Shown here piece after piece: positions 6,264-10,134 of a DNA stretch of 10,134 nt (position 1 is its first letter; every line of letters begins with the position of its first letter). The notes below the pieces were generated by a model. The model was not told where the DNA came from, searched no databases, and saw only the letters and a list, made by a program, of their open reading frames with translations. Origin of the DNA: Dehalococcoidia bacterium (lineage in GTDB: Bacteria; Chloroflexota; Dehalococcoidia; SZUA-161); NCBI GenBank assembly GCA_014859215.1, contig JACUUS010000078.1:1-10134 (forward strand), given 5' to 3'. The position numbers were made by a program, and so were the translations under genes.

Positions 6264-8240
6264 CTAGGGTCGTCCGTCTGCCGCCCAGAACACGAGCACC
6301 CCTGCCTGATCTCCTATCGACTGGTAGTCCGCGGGGACGGTGAGTACGGCGGCGCAGTCGGTGCTCCCATCCCTCGAAACAGCCGTCTCAAACACGTTCC
6401 ACCTCACGCCGTCCAGCTTCAGGCCTTCCTCGTAAAGGCCTCCAGCCGCGTCTTCCACCTCGGCCGTGATCCGGAGCTTCCATGCCCCCAGGTTGGTCAG
6501 GGTTATGGTCTTCGGAGCGCTGCTGTCATCGGGGCCCAGCATACCGAAATCGATGCTGTCCGGGCTTACGGAGAAACTGATCGCGGGAATGATGTTCGCC
6601 GTCATATTGACCGTACCGCTGCGCGGCGGCTGGACCGTCCCGGCGCCCACAGTAACCGCGATGCGGCTGCTGCGGATACAGCCGTCTTTCTCAGCATAGA
6701 CGGAGACCGTCATGTCGCTATCGATGGTGACGGCTACAGTTCCATCAGCGCCTGTAGTATAATTCCGGTCGGCGTGGACGGTAGCGTTAGCCGCGGCTGA
6801 CCAGGTAGCGCCTGCATCGTTGTACTCGGTCACGGTCACGGTGAAGGTATCGCCCACGCCTGGAGATACGCTGTCCACCTCAATCTTGAGAGGCTTTTCC
6901 CCCCACTGGCTGTACGCGAAGAGCACCTCGCCGTGCGGGACAGCGGGAGGCATCGTCTCCTTCAGCACAAAGTCCGACGCGCCCACCATCGGGCTGTAAT
7001 AATCCACCCGATAGGTCCAGCCCGAAAACCCGGCAGGCTCCTCACCATCAATGGAGTAGATGTACAGACCATACGCGGAGTCCTTTAACACGTACGAGAA
7101 GCTGCCGGCCAGGGAGGCCTCATGCAATGCTCCCAGGGCCGTGGGCCGGTCAAGGTAGTGCTCTCCTCCCTGGTCGTCGATAAGGGTAGCGGAGGCAACC
7201 GTCACCGCGCCGCTCCAGACTGTCGCGCTCTGCCCCTCGATCCTTACCGAGATGGTCACCGTGTCCGGAGCCGGTTCAAGCACGGCCACGGGGTAAGGCT
7301 TGCCCAGCAGCGCCGGGATAGCGTAGGCTGTCATCAGCGCCTTATTCGAAGGTGCCGCCTGCGTCCAGTTGAAGGAGCCGTCCGCATTCTGGAAGGCGAG
7401 CAGGTCGTCAACAGGGTCGTTGCCCTCGCCGCTCTTCCACTGCGCGGACACCGGGCTCTGTCCTGCGGAAGTGATGCTGCATACAGCCCACGAATTAGTG
7501 GCCGAGTTGGTAGCGCCCCAGGACTCGAAGCCGCCGTTGGCGAGCTGCATACCTTTGAGGTACAACAGGGCATCACTGAGTTCCGTGGAGGCCGCCGGGT
7601 GACCGGCCGCGGTAAGCGCCATAATCGCAGCCGCGGTGTCGTCCACATCACTCGGCTGGCCTGCGCCCCAGCTCCATCCGCCATCGGTGTTCTGGTTGTC
7701 GAGGATGAAAGCCTTGGTAGACTGTATTACCTCCGAACCAGGGGCCTCGCCCGCCGCAGTGAGCGCCATGACTGCCCAGAAGTCATCGTTTACAAGCGAG
7801 CTGTCGCCGATTTGCGTGCCGTCGTAAGCGCTTACGAGCAGGGAGACGAAGTCCCTGCCGCCGAAGTCCTGCGGGTCCTCACCGGCGGCAGATATGGCGA
7901 GTATCATCCGGGAATAGTCGTTCACCGAGCCTGCCGAGGCCGAGCCGGCGGCCAGGAAGTCCACGATTGAAGGTCCGGCCCCGACCTTCCATTCATGGGG
8001 GTCCTCGCCGGCGGCGGCGATCGCCATTACCACCCAGGCCGAGGTGGCGAAGTCGCTGATCTTGCCGTCGGCCCCCTGCTGCCCGCGGAGGTAGTCCAGA
8101 GCTCCGGCGACCTCCTCATCAGTCGTCGCCAGGGGATAGCTGTCCGCGGCCAGGACGGCCTGAAGCGGCAGGCAGGTGAGCAGAATGACTGCAACGAGCA
8201 GAATGCCGATAAGCCTGCATCTGGTTAGTCTCCTTAACAA
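6264..8240 (-). CDS. secreted prenyltransferase-like alpha/alpha-repeat protein with DUF4430 (transcobalamin-like) domain
   Basis: A 658-residue exported protein. Residues 1-32 form a signal peptide (RRLTRCR, a long hydrophobic core, AVLAA). Residues about 40-315 hold repeated helical pairs of the squalene-cyclase/prenyltransferase superfamily, with Q-x-x-DGG-W-type turns and recurring 'AAGEDP'-like turns near 77, 118, 162, 211 and 258. Residues about 325-447 match DUF4430, the C-terminal domain of transcobalamin, with ALGALHEAS, YGLYIYSIDGE and GWTYRVDYYSP. An Ig-like domain (about 450-532, AEKDGCIRSSR) and a last beta domain (about 545-658, SIDFGMLGP, TITLTNLG) follow. The aspartate motifs of an active cyclase or prenyltransferase are not evident, so ligand binding is likelier than catalysis. 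The start is TTG at 8240, with AGGAG 8 nt upstream; it gives a complete signal peptide. It has its own promoter and operator. Cobalamin or corrinoid binding is a hypothesis from architecture. Confidence 0.85.
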   Translation of the reverse strand: MLRRLTRCRLIGILLVAVILLTCLPLQAVLAADSYPLATTDEEVAGALDYLRGQQGADGKISDFATSAWVVMAIAAAGEDPHEWKVGAGPSIVDFLAAGSASAGSVNDYSRMILAISAAGEDPQDFGGRDFVSLLVSAYDGTQIGDSSLVNDDFWAVMALTAAGEAPGSEVIQSTKAFILDNQNTDGGWSWGAGQPSDVDDTAAAIMALTAAGHPAASTELSDALLYLKGMQLANGGFESWGATNSATNSWAVCSITSAGQSPVSAQWKSGEGNDPVDDLLAFQNADGSFNWTQAAPSNKALMTAYAIPALLGKPYPVAVLEPAPDTVTISVRIEGQSATVWSGAVTVASATLIDDQGGEHYLDRPTALGALHEASLAGSFSYVLKDSAYGLYIYSIDGEEPAGFSGWTYRVDYYSPMVGASDFVLKETMPPAVPHGEVLFAYSQWGEKPLKIEVDSVSPGVGDTFTVTVTEYNDAGATWSAAANATVHADRNYTTGADGTVAVTIDSDMTVSVYAEKDGCIRSSRIAVTVGAGTVQPPRSGTVNMTANIIPAISFSVSPDSIDFGMLGPDDSSAPKTITLTNLGAWKLRITAEVEDAAGGLYEEGLKLDGVRWNVFETAVSRDGSTDCAAVLTVPADYQSIGDQAGVLVFWAADGRP

Positions 8241-8311
8241 GAGTCTCTCTCCTTTCGTAATTGTCTGCGCGCGGCAACAACCCTATATCAAGGCAACCAC
8301 CCCCTTTGCTT

Positions 8312-8347
8312 ATCCACTGCACTAGATAAATGTCTAGTGCAGTGGAT
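8312..8347. promoter_or_regulatory. perfect 15-bp inverted repeat, likely repressor operator
   Basis: ATCCACTGCACTAGA (8312-8326) and TCTAGTGCAGTGGAT (8333-8347) are exact inverse complements around TAAATG. On the minus strand the repeat begins within the last two bases of the -10 box and covers the predicted start site at about 8339. Such placement is typical for dimeric repressors of the TetR, MarR or similar kinds. Because transcription starts inside the left arm, the full hairpin would not form in the mRNA, which favours DNA recognition. No T-run follows. Confidence 0.8.
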
Positions 8348-8374
8348 TATAACGGGCAAGAGCCTGCCTGTCAA
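8346..8374 (-). promoter_or_regulatory. consensus sigma-70 promoter of the secreted-protein operon
   Basis: TTGACA (8369-8374 on the minus strand), a 17-bp spacer and TATAAT (8346-8351): both hexamers match consensus at every position with ideal spacing. The predicted start near 8339 leaves a leader of about 100 nt before the TTG start codon. An unrepressed promoter of this strength would be very active, in keeping with the operator that overlaps it. Confidence 0.85.
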
Positions 8375-8408
8375 CAGGGTTCCGGGGAAAAGGGGATAAG
8401 GTAACGAA

Positions 8409-9188
8409 CTAAGAGGCTTCTATGTCGAACAGCTCGTAGCTGATTCTATCTTTTTCCAGCCTGGCTATGAGGTCGGAAGTCTCGTTCTCAACACAGACAA
8501 CCAGCGGGTTAAGGCCGCTCATGGCCGCTTCTATGGCGGCCTCCGCGGCCCCGTACATGTAGAACGAGGCACCCTCTTTTCGTAGAGCGACGATCGATTC
8601 GAGGCCGATCGCTGCCGCCAGCGGCCTGCCTTTGAGGTGAGTTCGCAGCTGTCCAGAATCGACCTTGCGGGACCCGCCCCTCTGCGCCTCCGGGACCCTG
8701 AGGATGGTCACCCTGCCCACCTTGAGGGGCACTATACCTTCAATCGAGATGACACCGATGTCCTCGCCGCTCTTTCCCGCGAAGGCTACTGTGCCTGTGG
8801 CTTCGGAGTCCGTCCGGCCCGATGCATACAGGACGCCGTCCTTCATCTTCAGGCCGACTTCCTGTCCCTCCCGCAGATCGCCCTCCGCGATCGCCGTGCA
8901 CACTGAAATGTCGGTTACAGCTCTCTGGACGAAGGCGCTGTAATTGCCAAGCTCCCTCAGCCTCCTGATAATCCAGTTGACTCCCTCGCTGCTGATTTTA
9001 TGCGAACGCCCTTCCGAGATCACCATCCCCGCTTGCGCAAGCTGCGCCATGTAGTCGGACACAGCCTGCGGTGTTATATCCAGCCTTCTTGCTATCTCCT
9101 TCTGCTGAATGCCGGGCCCGCCGGCAGCGATCTCCACCAGTATCAGGAACCTCGTGGTCTGGTTCTTGTTGCGCAGTATCTCGATCAT
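8409..9188 (-). CDS. winged-helix transcriptional regulator of the COG1497 kind
   Basis: A 259-residue predicted DNA-binding protein. Residues about 8-75 form a winged helix: QQKEIARRLDITPQAVSDYM (28-47) is a helix-turn-helix with its recognition helix at about 39-51, followed by the wing GMVISEGRSHKISSEG. The remaining 180 residues resemble the C-terminal domain of COG1497 proteins, best known in methanogens and other archaea. They include IVPLKVGRVTILRVPE (152-167), GGSRKVD, GLESIVALRKEGASFYMYGA and a closing LEKDRISYELFDI. That part probably senses a ligand or forms dimers, but its ligand is unknown. ATG at 9186-9188 has GGAG 4 nt upstream. It ends 168 nt before the secreted-protein gene, in the same direction, and is the obvious candidate to bind the operator there. 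Regulation of that target is inference. Confidence 0.8.
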   Translation of the reverse strand: MIEILRNKNQTTRFLILVEIAAGGPGIQQKEIARRLDITPQAVSDYMAQLAQAGMVISEGRSHKISSEGVNWIIRRLRELGNYSAFVQRAVTDISVCTAIAEGDLREGQEVGLKMKDGVLYASGRTDSEATGTVAFAGKSGEDIGVISIEGIVPLKVGRVTILRVPEAQRGGSRKVDSGQLRTHLKGRPLAAAIGLESIVALRKEGASFYMYGAAEAAIEAAMSGLNPLVVCVENETSDLIARLEKDRISYELFDIEAS

Positions 9189-9210
9189 GATTCTCCATAG
9201 TTGCCGGATA

Positions 9211-9254
9211 AATCAGACTTGATCCGATTATAGCTCCTGCACGTGGAATTTCAA
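9211..9254 (-). promoter_or_regulatory. promoter of the regulator gene with overlapping imperfect palindrome
   Basis: On the minus strand TTGAAA (9249-9254), a 16-bp spacer and TATAAT (9227-9232) form a good promoter. The predicted start is near 9220, about 30 nt before the ATG. AATCGGA and TCTGATT (9211-9229) form an imperfect palindrome, with six of seven bases pairing, that begins inside the -10 box. That is the same position as the operator of the downstream gene, so self-regulation is possible, although the two palindromes differ in sequence. Confidence 0.6.
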
Positions 9255-9461
9255 TATCGCGTGGGCCTCCAGCTCCAGGACGCTTTCCTGCCCTTATTCA
9301 CGGCGGCCTGAAAAACTTAACTATTTCTTAATTTTATCTTTATGTATTCTTCACGCCCGCGTGGTACCCTGCCTGCAGTTGGAGCCAGGGTTCTTCCGGT
9401 ATACTGTTATCCTTTCCAGCCCGGGCGAGCGCCAGGGCGCGGCAAGAACGGTGAGTCCTCC

Positions 9462-9484
9462 CCGCGGGCAAAAGGTGCTCGCGG
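9462..9484. repeat. GC-rich stem-loop
   Basis: CCGCGGGC (9462-9469) pairs with GCTCGCGG (9477-9484), eight pairs with one G:T as RNA, around a 7-nt loop AAAAGGT. It is the first of three consecutive hairpins in the gene-free region. Confidence 0.5.
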
Positions 9485-9504
9485 AAAGTATCCTGCTAAG
9501 GGGG

Positions 9505-9608
9505 TTTGGGAAGCAGCATGTTGCGAGAGATTGTCAAAAAATGCCCCCTGGCCGACTCTTCTACTCCTTCCAGACAGGGGAGTCTGTTCAACAATGCTGC
9601 TTCCCGAA
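9505..9608. repeat. about 100-bp element bounded by long inverted repeats
   Basis: GGGAAGCAGCATGTTG (9508-9523) is the inverse complement of CAACAATGCTGCTTCCC (9589-9605) apart from one bulged base; TTT/GAA extends it outward. The interior can fold further (CAGAC/GTCTG at 9571-9586, and CCCCT with AGGGG). That gives a branched structure as RNA, or a MITE-like form as DNA. No coding content is seen. Confidence 0.65.
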
Positions 9609-9640
9609 AGCCCGCCCATTCCTAACACTGGAGTGTTGCT

Positions 9641-9700
9641 CGGATAGCCTCGGGTCGTGTTCCCGCCAAACTACTCTTATACACGACACGAGGGTATCCG
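9641..9700. repeat. 60-bp hairpin with 20-bp arms
   Basis: CGGATAGCCTCGGGTCGTGT (9641-9660) and ACACGACACGAGGGTATCCG (9681-9700) pair at 18 of 20 positions, leaving a 20-nt loop. Such a long match is very unlikely by chance. It begins 36 nt after the previous inverted-repeat element, so both may belong to one structured unit. Confidence 0.7.
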
Positions 9701-10021
9701 GGGGCACCGATTCCCTCCAGATTCTGAACTCCAGTTGCTTGAAGTATGCCTGTTCCCGGACTAACCCACGCGCAGACTCATAGACTGACCGCGCCAGCGG
9801 AAAGAGAGAACGCAATGTGCCTGCCCATCTTCGGCTGCAGGGCTACCGACCACGCAGTGGAAGTCACCCTGCTGTGCTTCCCTATGCGCAGAATTCCATA
9901 TTCAGATATCTCCGATCCGCTTCGAAATGCCCGTGCACCGGTGAGCGTCAGCGCTCCGCTCCGGCAAGACCCCTTTTTGAGGCCGGTGAAGTATCCACGG
10001 TTCGACGCCGGCGCTGGTAGC

Positions 10022-10060
10022 CTGTCGCTCTGAGCCCCGACGTGTCGGGGCGAAGAACCT
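10022..10060. repeat. REP-like palindromic element (TGTCATTCTGAGCCCC family)
   Basis: CTGTCGCTCTGAGCCCCGA followed by CGTGTCGGGGCGAAGAACCT matches from memory an abundant intergenic repeat of Chloroflexota and related genomes, with a few changes. The core GCCCCGA-CGTG-TCGGGGC (10034-10051) is a perfect 7-bp hairpin. The outer part, TCxxTCTGAG...GCGAAGAA, parallels the element at 3901-3940. GACGCCGG occurs on both sides (10004-10011 and 10061-10068). Confidence 0.6.
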
Positions 10061-10086
10061 GACGCCGGTCTCAAGACAAAGTCAAA

Positions 10087-10105
10087 GGCGTCCCGCAGGG
10101 ACGCC
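10087..10105. repeat. perfect 8-bp stem-loop
   Basis: GGCGTCCC and GGGACGCC pair exactly around GCA. It lies 27 nt after the REP-like element and may be part of the same repeat cluster. There is no T-run, so it is not a typical terminator on either strand. Confidence 0.5.
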
Positions 10106-10134
10106 GCTACAGGCCCCAATCCCCCGCGTGTGTG

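Larger units (their letters stand above)
9260..10134. other. gene-free region rich in inverted repeats
   Basis: I see no convincing protein gene in these 875 nt. Open frames are short, lack ribosome sites and resemble no family. What it does hold is an AT-rich stretch (9312-9350), a weak plus-strand promoter-like TATACT (9400-9405), a row of stem-loops between 9462 and 9700, and repetitive palindromes after 10020; the main ones are listed separately. It could encode a structured RNA or be a patch of mobile-element remnants. Confidence 0.6.

Noticed and set aside
8119..8222. ATG with AAGGAG 8 nt upstream in another frame inside the signal-peptide codons
   Set aside because: The frame gives 33 residues of no recognisable kind, while the TTG frame gives a complete signal peptide and a 658-residue protein. 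The good spacing makes it worth remembering only if ribosome profiling shows use.
8312..8347. The palindrome as a dif or parS site, or as a terminator
   Set aside because: dif arms are not perfect inverse copies and have other inner bases. parS is shorter and different. No T-run follows on either strand. The overlap with a consensus promoter fits an operator.
9460..9610. B12-box-like CAGGATAC on the minus strand near 9491, as part of a cobalamin riboswitch
   Set aside because: Only eight bases match. The GGGAA...GGTG core and the P1 partner are not seen, and it lies about 300 nt from the next gene. It was tempting because of the transcobalamin-like gene further on.
9504..9610. SRP RNA suggested by GGGAAGCAGC
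   Set aside because: The conserved GGTCAG...CCGGAAGG context of the SRP Alu-less core is missing.
9778..10119. 113-residue minus-strand frame
   Set aside because: Part of it translates the REP-like palindrome. It has no family match that I recognise, and no good ribosome site.

Overview
The window looks like a chromosomal stretch from an anaerobic bacterium, most likely a member of the Chloroflexota (Dehalococcoidia-like). This is an inference from the gene families: a ferredoxin:thioredoxin reductase catalytic domain fused to rubredoxin, a COG1497-type winged-helix regulator otherwise typical of archaea, and a secreted prenyltransferase-repeat/DUF4430 protein. Short palindromic intergenic elements of the 'GTCATTGCGAGGAGC...' and 'TGTCATTCTGAGCCCC...' kind point the same way. 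No marker here fixes the species. Consensus sigma-70 style promoters (TATAAT boxes) and Shine-Dalgarno sites show it is a bacterium.

Layout. The left end (1-373, plus strand) is the 3' end of a 23S rRNA gene, then, with no 5S gene between, an initiator tRNA-fMet and a probable terminator. Every protein gene lies on the minus strand and points toward the rRNA operon. From left to right these are a small hicBA toxin-antitoxin pair with its own promoter (570-1039); a translationally coupled pair of a glutaredoxin-like protein and an FTR-rubredoxin fusion (1142-1966); a 7TM-PAS histidine kinase broken by one extra base in its ATPase domain (2030-3761); a repeat-bearing intergenic region (3840-4320); and a zinc-dependent medium-chain dehydrogenase (4321-5550). 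Next come a probable two-gene surface-protein operon (5688-8240) and a winged-helix regulator (8409-9188). The right end (about 9260-10134) has no convincing gene but holds several strong inverted repeats and a repetitive palindromic element.

The most interesting unit is 5688-9254. A regulator gene lies directly upstream of a secreted protein of 658 residues. Its architecture, alpha/alpha-barrel repeats followed by a DUF4430 domain, parallels the animal cobalamin carriers transcobalamin and intrinsic factor. It is followed by a small membrane-anchored Ig-like protein. The secreted protein has an exact TTGACA-N17-TATAAT promoter, and a perfect 15-bp inverted repeat sits over the -10 box and start site, which is strong evidence for a dedicated repressor. 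I propose a regulated cell-surface ligand-capture system, possibly for corrinoids; the ligand is inference only.

The redox pair suggests a thiol-disulfide relay fed by ferredoxin or rubredoxin. The broken kinase has no response regulator beside it in the window and may be decaying, or the frameshift may be an assembly error.
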